Positions 1 to 13,177 of a stretch of DNA of 64,000 nt are shown here, in pieces. Origin of the DNA: Chamaea fasciata (Eukaryota; Chordata; Aves; Passeriformes; Sylviidae). The stretch is from NCBI GenBank assembly GCA_029207755.1, contig JARCOQ010000002.1, positions 92,665,087 through 92,729,086 on the forward strand, given 5' to 3'. The stretch's first letter is position 1; each line of letters begins with the position of its first letter. Under the pieces are notes generated by a model, which was not told the origin of the DNA, made no database searches, and was given only the letters and a program-made list of their open reading frames with translations. A program made the position numbers and the translations under genes.

Positions 1-3000
1 ACAAAAAAAATAACCTTCTACTCCTCTATAGCAGGATCTTTTCCAGAAATAAAACCTTAATCATTGTTTTATCATCCAACTGAACTGAGACAAATTAGTA
101 AAACTGAAATCCTAATTAAAAATATGCCTGATATGTATTTTATTTTCCATAGACAACAAAAATATACTGCCAATAGCCCATTTTAGTGTAATTGTTTTTT
201 TCACAGAATGTTTTAAAATAAATGGAAAAAGAAATCCAAAAAATTTTCTTCCTAAGACATTCCAAACACTGGTCACATAAATCACAAAATGGGGCAATGA
301 AGCATGATCAATATTAGTGCAATCCATTTATAAGCACAGATATCTGTCTTTTTTTACATCAATGTGCTATCCAAAATGCAGTGTTTCTGGGACCTTTCTG
401 TGGATTCTATCACTGTAATGCACACTAAGAAATAAAGAACAAGTTTAAGTCAGGTGTATGTAAAAGCATGTTTTCAAATACAGCTACTACAATATTAGCT
501 TACAGATGTTAATGAAACTTGTAGTCAACTTATTTTATTTTACCAAGACTTTATACAACTATCAACTAAATAATTTATATTAAAAATTACATACTTTTTA
601 TATTTAGCTATATTCATTATTAATGGATTAAATGCCTTATATATGTTGAAACACACACATAGCATCAGATAAAAAACATTTAAGAGTTTATGGTGGAAAA
701 AATACCTACAAGATTTCAATGTTTTAAAAAGTAATTATAATATATTATTGAAAATCTGAAAAGAAATAGATATTCCTACCAGAAATTTTTTCTTGACCAA
801 TTTTCCTCCCACATATTCCTGTGTTCCACTGAATCAATTTCACACTTACCTCCCTGTCTCTGTGATGTGGTTTATTCATTGGTTTGATATTGCCATAGCA
901 ACTCGGCAACATGGAAACATGTTAGCCAAGCAATGCCGCTCACCTCACACTATATGGTGAATTGCTGCCTGGTACATACAGCCTATTTTAATGTATATTG
1001 ATCTCTGCTTCTTACTATTAGGCTACTGCTTTAACATCACCACTTTAACTCTGCATTTAGCAATCTTTGGTCATGACCTTCACAGTGTTTAACCTGTAGT
1101 GGTTTTTATTACAAAAATTGCTACATCCTCAAATTTAAAACCAGGATATATTTTGACTACAAGTCAAACTACTGCATAGTGACACACATGAACAACCAGA
1201 AAAATAAACAGCACTGTTCCCAACCCCAAAATTTAGGGCTTCCCCAGCATTCTTGCATTTTTTCGCCATGTAAGCAAGCATATGCAAATCATAGATAAGA
1301 CAATGCTAGCATGGCTGTGCGCACATGCTCCATTTAAGAAGCTTTCCCTTTGGTGCATGTGGCCTGGAGGGAGTGGGGACCCTCTCACCCCCACCATGCC
1401 TCCCTAGCAACACACCACCAAACTGGATGGTGGCTAATGAAAGGGATGGTGCTTTGTCTTTAGAAGGGATGCAGCATGTGGGTGAGCCCCTCAGAAGGCA
1501 GGCAGGGATGCTCCAGTAGCTTCTGTTTCCACAACCTCCCCACGATCAGTGGGGGCTTGGAGCGTGCTCTGAATCACTAAATGAAGGTAGTATGTCTTCT
1601 GCATTTACATAAAATGAAACTCAAACAGAACAACATGTGAGAACAAAAGCGGGATCTCTGGTGCAGCAAGCAGCAGAGTCTTTAAAGCTCCAAAGTCTAA
1701 CACATCAATACTATGTAAATCAGGGCATCCCCAAACACAGATTTGGATCATAGTGAGGAGACTAGGCAATCATCCAGGGCAATAGTATGAGTGGGAGCTG
1801 AAACTGTCTCATTGACTGAGTCTTTATCTTCACAAGCTGGCAACTGCTTAACAACTGTGCTTACTCACAGAGGAAACATACTTCTGTTTGAACTAGGTTG
1901 CAGCACAGCTTGACCTAAATGGTTTTTAAGAAGAGTGATTTACCTGCCCTCAGACGCTCTTGATAAGCCACATAAAACACTGAGATTCTGACCACTCTTA
2001 ACACAGAAAAGCTGCATGGAGACCAGCAATGCCTTAGGACTCAACACATCTCTGAACATGGTAACGTACCAGGACACTTCTTTCTGCCTACTTAATAACA
2101 TCACCACTGTCTCAGATCTCACTGCGCTTAAGCTCAAAAGTCAAACTGATTGGGCGGCCTTAGACTAAGTGTAAAAAAATCTATGAGACATTCTGTGGTT
2201 CACAGTTGAAATTCAAGTTACTGCCACATTGGTGTAACAGTACAGTTTGTGATCTGAGACATACCACAACACATCTGTATGGTCTAACAACCAAGGACTT
2301 TAATATCTTCCCCTCACAGAACTGAAACCAGCATTTTGGTCTGGGATTTAAGCAGGCTTGTTCAAGAAAAATGTGTGGAACAAAGGGAAGATGAAGAAAA
2401 GTATTTTTGAGTAAAAGCTGATCCAGTTCCTAACTATGCTTTCCAACAAACAAGCAAGAGTTATGAAACTGCTGTAAGATGAATTCCATTGTGCCTCAGC
2501 ACAGCAAAAGAAGAATTACTTGTTCAGAATGGAAAAATGGGTTTCTATTACTATTTTCTTTTACTTGGCTTTGATTTTTTTTCTCAACTAAAAACATTAT
2601 TGCAAATTCCAGGAGAGGTGAGTTCTATGCACTCAGTAATGATCCTACAATTGGTGTTTCCACTGAGAGCACTAGGAGGCCAGCTTGGTGGGGAGGGGAT
2701 GTGAGGTGGGGAGGGAATCAGGCTAAACAGGGAGATAGGAGGAACTGGGAGTATTAAACAGAAAAACAATTAATTCATATCAACACAGTGCTAGGAAATA
2801 ACCTTTCACCTTATGTACTACTATTACACTAGTGCAAAAAGTTAGGTGATTGCTCTGCTCTCCTAACAAAATTTATGATGCTCTACACTTCTAGGCAATT
2901 TGCAATATTAATTCTCTTAATATATTTAGTTTTCTCTTTGACAAATAAGGAGCTCTGAAAAGGTGTCATAAAGAAATATTACATTCCACTTAATGTGAGA

Positions 3001-3539
3001 GGTTATTTCATCTAAGTACACATTCAGTTTGTAATGACCTTTTCTGGAACTCTTACAGGTGTTACACTGCAAAGGCATCTAAGTAAAAACAAAACAAAAT
3101 GGCAATTTGTGTGGTGTCTGCTGTCCCCTTCATCCTTTCATTAAAGTATTTGAATCTTTGACCCCAGAGCTGTTATCTTCTTCCATCTGAAGGACTTCAA
3201 CTAGGGGACAGATGGGAGCTATATTTGCATACATGGACTGCAAACTCAAGGCCATAAACAGGGCATGAATATGTAGAGATAGTCAACATCATTCCTACAG
3301 GCATGTGTCCCATGGACACATTTTTGAAAACAAGGAATAGTACAGTAGCAGTAGTACAGCTTCCAAATGAATACTTAGCCTTTACATAATCCTGAAATGA
3401 GGAATCTGCAAACAAAATAAAATCCTACTCAATAATAATCAAACCTAAAAGTCACTAGCAGCTACTCTAAATCCATATGAAGGTTCAGAAAGAGCACCAG
3501 TAAACACCACCCTCACTTCCCTTTCACTTCTCAGGTCTC
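1..3539. other. AT-rich non-coding sequence
   Basis: No reading frame here looks like a protein and I recognise no repeat family. Two short GC-richer patches stand out, around 1325-1560 and a G-rich stretch around 2680-2750, but neither carries splice signals I would trust. The only notable signal is the pair of X-box-like motifs near 889-918, listed separately. This is probably intron or intergenic DNA. Confidence 0.6.
889..918. promoter_or_regulatory. Paired RFX X-box-like motifs
   Basis: Two 14-bp motifs resembling the RFX-factor X-box (GTTGCCATGGCAAC) lie 2 bp apart. The first, at 889-902, reads ATTGCCATAGCAAC. The second, at 905-918, reads GGCAACATGGAAAC and fits better on the minus strand as GTTTCCATGTTGCC. 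RFX proteins bind such imperfect palindromes in promoters of ciliary and some neuronal genes. On the minus strand a strong splice donor (GGGAG then GTAAGTGTG) follows at 850, so the motifs could sit in or beside a small first exon. Occupancy and function are inferred only. Confidence 0.35.
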
Positions 3540-3654
3540 AACAATGGCACAATCTTCTTCAAAGTGGGTCCTTCCCATGGACAGCAGCTCTTCATGAACA
3601 GCTCCAGCATGGATCCCTTCCACAGGGTACAGCCAGTCAGGAAGACTGCTCCTG
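3540..3654. repeat. GC-rich interspersed repeat, left part (split by LTR)
   Basis: This is the left end of a bird-type interspersed repeat made of related short units such as 'gctccagcatgg' and 'cacagggtac'. The right part resumes at 3955. The same unit style occurs on both sides, and the material in between has LTR features, so I read the whole as one older repeat split by an insertion. The family name is not known to me, and the left edge is approximate. Confidence 0.5.
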
Positions 3655-3954
3655 TGTGGACCCGATATTTTCTAAGCCTGAGAATTGCTAACTCTTCCCA
3701 AGGGAAACTTTTCAACAGTTTTCTTTTTCCCAAAACAACCTTGTGTAAACAATATTCCTTTCCCATAACAACAGGTGCTGTTTGCTAGTTTTGTTACTTA
3801 GTCAATGAGAGAGGTGTCAGCCCTATGGACCAATAACATGCCTTCTTATCACAGCAAGTTATAAAAGGGCTGAATGAATTGTAAATAAAGCCTTCTGATT
3901 TCTACTGCCTTCTGACTGGAGTCAAGCACCTTTATTTCATGTCCTATTGCGACA
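3655..3954 (+). mobile_element. Solo LTR of an endogenous retrovirus, about 300 bp
   Basis: The segment begins TGTGG and ends GCGACA, the usual TG...CA ends of an LTR. It carries a TATA box (TATAAAA, 3860-3866) and a polyadenylation signal (AATAAA, 3884-3889) in the same direction. The flanks CTCCTG (3649-3654) and CCCCTG (3955-3960) match at 5 of 6 bases, which fits a decayed 6-bp target duplication. The older GC-rich repeat continues on both sides. No internal retroviral sequence, primer-binding site or genes accompany it, so it is a solo LTR. The exact start is uncertain by a few bases, and the class (6-bp duplication, ERVK/alpha-like) is inferred. Confidence 0.6.
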
Positions 3955-4560
3955 CCCCTGCATGGGTCCCTCACGGGGTCACAGGTCCTGCCAGCAAACC
4001 TGCTCCAGTGTGGACTCGTCTCTTCACAGAGCAACAGGTCTCACCAGGAGCCTGCTCCACCACAGGCTTCACATGGGGTCACAGCCTCCTTTGGAAATCC
4101 ATCTGCTCCAGCATGGAGTCCTACATGGTCTACAGATGAATATTTGCTTCAGCATGGACCTCCATTAGCTGCAGGGGCACAGCTGCCTCTCCATGATGTG
4201 TCTGCACCACATGCTGCAGGGATGCTCTGCTCAGCACCTCAGGCACCTCCTGTTCCTCCTTTTATGCTGACCTTGGTGTCTGAAGGGCTCTGTATTCTCA
4301 CTCTTTTGGCTGTTGTTCCACAGCAGCTTTTTAATTTTTTTCTTTCCTTTTCTTAACTAAGTTATCCCAGAGATGCTACCACCATCACTGATGGGCTCAA
4401 CCTGGGCCAGCAGTGGGTCCCCCATGGAGCTAGCTGGCATTGTCTGTTGGACAAGGGGGAACGCTCTGGAGAAGATTCTCACAGACGCTACCTCTGTAGT
4501 CTCCCTGCTATCAAAACCTGGCTATGCAAACTGAATGCAACTGCTAGAATAAAAGCAACA
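3955..4560. repeat. GC-rich interspersed repeat, right part
   Basis: This continues the repeat interrupted by the LTR. It has repeated units around 'ctgctccagtgtggac', then a block with 'gaccttggtgtctg', a T-rich stretch, a block around 'taagttatcccagagatg', and 'gggtccc...ggagctagctggcat'. The same order of blocks recurs, diverged, at 20195-20905. I recognise this pattern from passerine genomes but cannot name the family. The short reading frames inside it are unlikely to be genes. The right edge near 4560 is approximate. Confidence 0.6.
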
Positions 4561-7500
4561 TTTTACTTACCAGACTGTAACACTTACTTCAAGTCACAGA
4601 GTCATCACACACAGGCACTAAATTGCAACAACATAGTCCTGCTTTTGCTAAGGGCAGATGTCGCCTTGGGGGAACTCTCATGGGCCCCTCTCCAGACTTG
4701 GCATTTCCCAGGGCCACAAACCCATAGACGTAGTGGGTGCTTCACAGACCTTAGTGTCAAGGGCTACACAGTCACACTAGAATGCTTTGACAGCTTTGGG
4801 CTTCATAAAATGCCAGGAATCTCTTTTTTTTTTTTTTTTGTGTCTATTCTCTGAGCAAGGCCACATCTCAAACCCCATTTTATATCCAGTCATATCTGCC
4901 CCATGGGCTGCCAATCAGACTCTTCTGAAGTAAAACAAAAAGTCGTAGAACATGATTCTGGCTTCAATTTCAGTTATTTGTTGATTTAGATCAAATGAAA
5001 GGAATAACAACTCTGATTTTACATAATGTTCCCCATCCCTATATATAATTTCTTTAAAATGCACCCATGAGTACCCCTGTATTATTTTAGCAGAGATGCA
5101 GCTCTATACAAGTGGAATTTCAACTTGTTGAGACTCTCGGGAATTTAGTCTGTAAAAACCAGCAAATACACCTTTGAGACTTGTAAAACACCCTAGATGA
5201 AAAGCATTCACAGACTGAGCAGCATTTTCTTCAGATTTTTTTTTATTTTATTATTATTAAATCAGTGGACAGTATCACAACAGCAGAAAGCCATCTTGAT
5301 AAAATGGGTGATTCAACCAGACAAAAGGGGTTGTCAGCAAATAAACTGATTCCAACATAAGCAATCATCAGGTCACATAAGCTGATGCAAGCAGAAAACA
5401 AAGAGACTGCAAGTTTGTCCCTATACAGTAAAACAACTGGTGATACCTTTGTTTGTACTCAGAGATCTTTATTAGAGTTGCTATTTTAGGGTTGACATGT
5501 ATTGTTATGACATTATAGTGGTTTTGACTGATTGCACCCTTCTCTTTTCATTAAGATGAACCAACACTGACATGCAGTGGACTGTCTTTAATGGCAAACA
5601 GGTATTTATGGTATCATCAAAAATTACCATCACTGCATAATGCGGTCTTGTTTAATATCACATAGTTTTGGGGTTTTTAAATACAGTCTCCTATGGCAAA
5701 CTGATTTCAGAGGGAAGAAATGCATCTCCTATAGTCCGTTGCATCACAAGGATTAGGTAAAGAGACTTTTAATGAGAACTTTTAAAAAGGCTCAATTGAG
5801 ACAACTGCTATCTACTCTTACAAGGATTTTAGCACATTCATTTTCTTTAGATAAGGAAGGTCATATACCCATCACACTGTTAGTTTTAATGATTACATTA
5901 ACACATTTAGGTGGTTTAATACTACTACTACTAACAGTAAGCATAAAGTAATAATTGCCTGTGTAGGACAGTCAAAATAGATAAGAACCTGTAAAACTTA
6001 ATTTGTATCAGCAAGTTAACAAGTCAGAATTGGAGTGCACACTGCTTACTTTAATATTTCAAATTGCAATCATATTAATTTTAAATATTACTGTCTAATC
6101 TCATGCTCATGCTTCCTTGCCACATCAGTTCTTTCAAAATTTTTGCTTTCGAATCTTTATTCCCTTACCTATACAGGCTGACAGTAGAACAGTATTATTA
6201 ACAAAACAAATGAAGAAAAGGCTGCACTGTTTCACATTTATGTTTGTCAATTCACAACAATACACAGGTCTTGAAAATAAGAATACTTTTCCCCAAAAAT
6301 CAATTAATACTATAAAATTTGTTTATATGCTAAATTAAAGCAAAAGTCTGAAAATATATCCCTCCTCACACAGTCAAACTTGCCAGGAATAATTAAATTA
6401 TTATGTTTGGCATCTAGTGCTGACTAAACATTAGAAGAGTTACTAGTTGCCGTTACAATTTTGAAAACATCTATGAAAAGCAAGAGCCATTAAAACCAAG
6501 CCAAATTTCCTTCAGGCATTCAACAAGATAATGAAACAGATAGTGTAGCAGGATCCCTGATTTATATTGTTACTGGGTCTTCCACAGCTTTATCATTGTG
6601 TTTCTGTCAGTGGCTCTATTTATTAGGGTTGTTTATCAAATATATATTTTTATTTGTACTTTGATGTAGCAAAGTTGCTACCTTGATTCCAATAAACTGA
6701 TATGAACTTATCTATCTTTGCTATGACACAATTAATATAATTTGATTCACCATGCTAAAGCTGCAGCAGTTTGACTGCCCCTCATAACATACTGAGTATA
6801 GCCAGCATATCTTAAAGCCACACCGGATTTAATCAGTATTTACAGATGAAATATGCTCATATCCTGTCTGATTTCAAGTAATGAATTTGCTCTGAGCATG
6901 ACTGCAGAAAACAAGAAGTTTACTTGTGGGGTACCTACCCAATATGGGCAAGACTAGAATTTAACTTTATTCCACAAACAAATTTAGCCCCAAAAGAAGA
7001 TTCTAGTAATGCATACTCATTGTCTGGAAATAGCTATACCAGCACTGAAAGTAGATATTCTTTGAAGTTGCTTTGAGATGATGAGTGTATCATTATTTGC
7101 ATTTCATACATGGACACATTATGCCCTTGCAGTGGCAGAAAGCTGAAAGACAGGACAACTAAAGCTGGGCAGAAAACACACAAGGTGAATAACAGGCAAG
7201 GAAGAAACTGTTAAATACGCAGTAGCAGCTGAGCAATTGGAGGGACTGATAAGAGTAATGATATCAGATAAATTCCTGACTCGAAAGTTATTATACTCTC
7301 TGCAGAAATGTTGATAAAAAGAGAGGCATTGTAAAATATGAAGTTATTCCAATTCTCTGCTTTTCAAACTGTTTGAGCAAGATGCCAATAAATAAGAGAT
7401 CATTATAATTAGCTTCTACTATTACACTGTATGAATTTTTTCTAACAGAGCAAAAAGAACAAAAGCAATAGGACAATTTTTCACATGCACCCTTTTCATC

Positions 7501-10500
7501 AGTTTGGTTTTGATGGTAATTTTGTGATTTTTTTACCACACACAGGTGTAATTTAAATCTTGCATCATTCTTTACTTAACATATGCAGGGGGTTTGTATT
7601 TTTTTGCTGTCTACACATAACAAAGCCCTAGAATCAGAAAGACTTAACAGGCATGATTTCCTTGCATTAATGCAGCTTTTGTCATTTCACTGATTTCAAC
7701 CTTCCTTAATTAATACCTACAATATAAATGTTATATTTATATATTTATAAATCTATAAATACCTAAAATTCGTTAGGTAGATTGATTCAAGTTATTCCTG
7801 AAGAGCAGCAAAAAAATCTGAGTATTTTGATTGAAATGTCAGCCACTGCATAAAAACATCAAACTATATCAACTTCACAAGACAGGGACTTAGTTGTGAC
7901 TTGTGTAGCCACTGAGATATGGTTGTCAACTGGTGTATCTTATTTCTATTACATTAATTAAGGAAGATGTTTTCCTCTATTTTCCATTTAAGTGAAGAGT
8001 TTTATTTTTTCTTCTAAACTTGAGAAGGGAATGTTGAGAAAAAAACCAGAATTCACACTGCCATAATTGCACAAGCTTCACTGAAAGCACAACCTGGATT
8101 TAATTATCTTCTTTCATTCTTGAGTATATTTTCATTTATTCAGAAACTACCTGCTCTGTTAGCTCCACTAACTCCTTACATTGTAACCTTATGACAGGAG
8201 TAAATATTTAAAAAACTTCAAAGGTTATATAACACAAAACCAGATCCTTAATACATCATTATTTACAGGAAAAGTAGTGGAGCAATACCTGTTTTGGAGT
8301 CACCCTCTTAACTTTATGAACTGCTGAGCTTCTTTAAGAGACAGAGAAAACTCCACAGAAGTCTTCTATTTCTCTGTCTCTTCCTAAAAACTCATCACCA
8401 ATGAAAAAAAAAAGCTTTTTGGGAAACCAGGCACACAAGGTCCTTCAGGCAGTGGTAAAGCCCCTGAAATGCTGCTAAATCAGAGTACATGGTGATCACA
8501 AACTAAGTGATTTAACTGTCTAAAAAAATTAGCATTTTTTGCTATTGATAAAACCATTTTTTCTTGTGTTTTAAAGACATAGTACTCCTCTTCACAAAAA
8601 TACAGTAGAGTTAATGATTTTCCCTTCTTCCCCTCACTTACACAAAAGAAAGTCTAGATCTTGATGCTGGATCTGGCTTTTATATGGTAACCAAAAGAGA
8701 TCACACTTGGGCTGCATTTTTTGTTTTAATTAGCAACAGATTCTGGGTTTGTCTAAAAGCAAAAAACCATCTCATTTCACATAAGCTGGATCAGCATAAC
8801 TGTAGTCGATAAAGTCCACTTTAATGGAAAAAAAAAAATCCTGGAATATGATGAGACAGAGAAGTTCTCTGCAGGATCTGTCCCTTGGATGGGGGACATG
8901 GACATTTGTCTGCATACTGATTTTTTTTTTTTTCCATTCCCACCCCACACCCCTGCAAGTCCTATAGCCATACATAAGACTTTTGAGGCAGTAGGTTACC
9001 AAGACAACACATGGAACTTATCATTATCTAGATCTCATTACTAAAAGATTGATTTTGGACAAATAGTAATCTTGTAACAGGGTGTGCTGATGGATCACTT
9101 TCTTTTAAGTTGCTAAAAAACTGGGAAGCCTAAGCATATGATTCTATTTTGGGTCTAATGAGCTGAGGAAATGGCACCATAAATGTCTTCTCAGTTTCTC
9201 TTGCCCGCTTTGTACCTATATATGGGTTTCTCTTACCTGGATCCTACCTCCCTCAAGACAGCAACTTCACTGAATCAAAAAAGAAAGGGAAAAATCAAGA
9301 ACTTACAGTGGCAACAGAGCCCCTGGGGTACAGCCACAGTTAAACTCACATCTCTGGAGACCACAACAAGGCAATTCCTGGTTTTTCATTCCGAACACTG
9401 AATGAACAGCAAAATGGCTATGCAGCACAAATCACTAGGCTCCCATAACCTCATCCTAACAAATTTCATTTAGTTACCCAGCAAAGAAGTTCATGATAAC
9501 TCAAGAAAGACTTATCCATTTTAGACACTTAGTGACCATTCTGCTATGGTCCCAGGCTTTACTTTCAGTTGCTTCACACATTGTTAGTATCACTTATCAT
9601 CCTGGTTTTCATTAACTTAGCTGAAGCAGAGTCTTTCATTCTAGCTTTTGCACCTTTTTTTTACGCATTACATATCTGAACCTTTCTCTTGCCAGAGTAT
9701 CCAATACTCAGAAAGATAGCCTGCCTAGGCAAGACCCTGAATATCCTCAGGTCACTCAAAAACTTCTCGTTTGCTAAGTCTGGCCCTAAATACTATAGCA
9801 CAAAGCTCAGGCACAGATCCTGTGGGCAGGCATCACACAGCAGACTCCCATTAGGAATGTGTATAATGTTGTGGTGTACTACAGCCACACGTTAATGCTT
9901 CATACTAACAGACCTGAAGCAGCTGTTCAAGAATACTAAAAAAGGCTGAAAATAGAAAGAGGACTATGAATGACATGTTTACTTGAAGCAGGACAAGCAA
10001 AGTGCTCTGCTATGTGCTTGACTGCAAGGCAGAGTGCATGGAAGAGCTGTGCACATGCATCAGTAGCAAGGACTGTTTGCTTCCTTTGAAGAAAGGAAGC
10101 TTGCAGAAGAAATCCAGACCATCAAAGGGACCTCAAGAAAGGAGTAGCACTTCTTGTAGACCTTGCTGTTTCCCAGGGGCCAAGTGAAAGGGCTCCAGAG
10201 CTGAGCAAAGAAACAAGTCACTACCAGCCCAGCACCCTATTGGCTAGCTCTGTAAGTCTTCCTAATCTCCATTCACCTATCCTTTCTGGATCCATGAGAA
10301 CCAAATGCAACACATTTTGCTAACAAGGGTGTCATGAAAAATGGACTTTATTATAAGGAAAAACTTTGATTATAAGTAAACATATTATTCTTGGTTATAA
10401 AATGCAGCAGCACAAGCAAGTACTGTTAATAGATTTGGCATGGAAAGGACAAATGTGTTTGAAAAAAATCTGCTGTGGAACTTAATATGACTACATTACT

Positions 10501-12646
10501 CTAAAGGCTGTGGAGAAAAGGCCAATTCCAAGTTCATTTACGATTATAACCATTTTTAAGTTGCATGAAGGTGGACATTTAATTGAAAATACTTGCAAGA
10601 ATTGAACAAAATGGCTTTCAAGAAAAATATGGACAATGGTGAGTTTTCTTAATAAACATCCCCCTGGGGTATAAATTAAGTATGTTATATGACCTTTTGG
10701 AGTAAGACATGTCTGCAAACCATTCATTAGCAGGTTATTAGGCTGATCAAACAAAAATACTGTGGATATTTTTGTACATTTTCATTCATTACCCTTCAGC
10801 ACATCAGCTTATCCTGGTAGTGCTGAAATCAGTAAGAGGTTTAATGTTGACTTTTATAGGATTACCTCAGGCTAAGAGCATATGAACTTAGGCCTGGTGT
10901 GAGGTTCTGTGTTACTCTTAAAATACAGTAACACCTTCAAACATCTTTTTAAACACAGTTAGATGAAAATGCAATGCTGCTCTGTTTCTGGTAAAAAAGT
11001 ATAATTACAATGCCTCAAGAAAAAGAAACTGGCATGGTGCTTTGAGATCTGAGGGTGATGGAAGAAAGCATTATTATACTAAAATAACACATTAAGATTC
11101 AGTAACAGACCAGTCAGATACTTAAAAATAGAGTTGAAATGTAAATCTAGAGCAGTCATTAAGCAAAGATGTATGGAAAAGTCAGTTGTTTTTGAGATAG
11201 GACGTGGGAGGTTTCCCATGTGGAAAACATGGTAATAGGTAGATTACAGAAGCATTAGGTTAGGAATTATGAGCTCTCCTACATTGCTGTCTACACCTTA
11301 TGAAAGGTGTTGTGAGGAACAATGATGAAATGAGCTGTACATCACCATCATTTCCTAAAAAGGTTTCTTAGCACTGAGGGCAGTTCATCATTCCATTGGA
11401 TTCATAGCCCCACGAGAAAAAGCTTTATTATAAAGACACCACAGTTCACTGATACAGGACTATATATTACAGTTCTGGTGGGGTTTTGTCCTGCCTACTC
11501 CTGTCTGCACTTCTAGCTTTGTGTGTACCTTTGTGCACCATTGGAGTGACCAAAAAATATGCAAGACCTCTTTTACAGCTTTCCTTTTCAAAATTTCCTT
11601 TTGGAAGTCATATTGTAAACTAATTTCCCCACATTTCCTCCTCATCTAAAATCTTTAAGGCAAGAGCAGCACACTATAAACCCAGGAGGTAAATTTTTGA
11701 GTGTTAAAAACAAGCATTTTGAAATGGAAAACAAGAAGACAAACACAACCGTTACATTAGTGTCATCTACTTCGGCACTAATATGCACAAGTTAAGTTAT
11801 GTGAACATTTTCAGGAAAAAATAAAGAGGATTGGATATTCAAACAATAACTAAGAAAATTCTTAATAAACCAAAAGAACAAAAATTTAAAAATGCAAATG
11901 TCGCAGGGTTCCACAGTCTACCATAAGAGATTGGAAAAACAAAAGAAATTGCCAAATTGATATAATTTTTCATATTCTAAGATATAGCATCCACAGAATA
12001 TGTAGGAATTAATTTACTTAAAAACCAGCATGCATCTGCAACAATACTTCCCTCTGAACTTATGGAGATGCTTAATTAAGCAGCAAAAAGAATCTTCTTC
12101 AGAAATGCTGATGATGAGCTGATGTGCTGATTTTGCAGCGGATTCACAGAACTGGTAGGTCCAGATTCTCCAAGTTTATCCCACACACAGAACCTGGCCC
12201 ATGAACCCAACCCAAGGCAAAGTTCAAACTTCTGGCACGGGGTCAAAAGCAAGATAAGGCAAGGTCTCTATATGGGCTCAGCTTCCCTCTGTGAAGGAGG
12301 CTCGGGATGAGAGGAGCAGGAGAAGGGCTGGACTGAATGTCCTGTGGGAGAATTTTCCTTTGGGATGGAGACAGCCACAGATGCACACACAGTCTGACAC
12401 CAAGCTGATGGCACCTGCTGCCAATGCTGACCCTAAGCCCATTGCTGGTGACACCTGAACAACTTGACGCAGGAAACCCCTGCAGAAAAACTGCTGAGAG
12501 TCAGAACATCCATTTGAAAACTAATCCACAGCATCTCCTATCACATTTCTGCACTAGGCCTGATGCTAACAAGTGTTAACAAGAAGTTAACAGCTTCAGA
12601 TTTACATCCTTTGTAGTTTTTTCAGACCACTTTTCTGTATTTCCTC
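4561..12646. other. AT-rich non-coding sequence
   Basis: No gene, RNA gene or known repeat is recognisable. Several sites fit minus-strand splice donors, at about 4569 (CTG then GTAAGT), 6169 (TAG then GTAAGG) and 9237 (CAG then GTAAGA). Only the last has a matching acceptor at exon-like distance; it is listed separately. A somewhat GC-richer, exon-like patch without clear signals lies at 12120-12480. Confidence 0.55.
9237..9269 (-). other. Candidate 33-nt cassette microexon
   Basis: On the minus strand a long pyrimidine tract leads to TTGATTCAG (acceptor), then 33 nt, then CAG followed by GTAAGAG (donor). The length is a multiple of three. In one frame the segment encodes EVAVLREVGS with split codons at both ends (one base in, two bases out). 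That is the same phase as candidate exons at 17455-17562 and 29040-29132, so they could be joined in frame. The splice signals are seen directly; use as an exon is inferred, and such sites also occur by chance in introns. Confidence 0.25.
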
Positions 12647-12692
12647 AAAAAAACAAAACAAAACAAACAAAACAAAACGAAACAAAAAAAAA
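12647..12692. repeat. A-rich (AAAAC)n simple repeat
   Basis: Irregular runs of AAAAC and AAAC units occupy these bases, followed by an A/C-rich tail to about 12720. It may be the remnant of a retroposon tail, but nothing upstream identifies a source element. Confidence 0.8.
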
Positions 12693-13083
12693 CCTCCCAC
12701 AACCACCACAAAAACCAAACCTCTCTGAGGAAGAAATATATTTGTTAATTGTCTCCATGAGATGGTACTCAAAGCACAATAGCGGCTTTATACAGAGCCC
12801 AAATGGCAGATTAAGTGTAAGGGCAGTGTTTTAGTAAGGAATATCCAAGGTAAAACATCACTAATTGCTACAGATCACAAGAAACAGCAAAAGTCAACAC
12901 CAAGCTTTAACATACACAGCCAATGAAAAAGAGCATGGCACAGATCAGGCAAATTAATATCAAGAACAGATGAATCAATATCATTACTTGCAAACGTTAA
13001 CAGATTTAAATTCCTTCTAATATGCTCTGGTCAGTGTCTTATCATCTCCAACTGTCCAAGTCCCTGTTCAGGTACCAAAAAAC

Positions 13084-13177
13084 TGTCAGGGTCTAACCCC
13101 AGCCAGCAACTAGGCACCACACAGCTGCTGCTCAGTCCCTCACCAGAGCATCATGAGGAAGAGTAAAAGTGAAAAAT
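13084..13177 (-). mobile_element. Truncated ERV LTR, 3' end only
   Basis: Read on the minus strand, this is the terminal part of a widespread songbird LTR whose end reads GGGGTTA(A)ACC...ACA. On the plus strand it opens TGTCAGGGTCTAACCCC and continues through 'agccagcaactaggcacc' to 'gaggaagagtaaaagtga', matching the terminus as I remember it. Homology stops near 13177, so only about 94 bp remain. Copies of the same family lie at 57456 (minus) and 58800 (plus). Confidence 0.65.
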
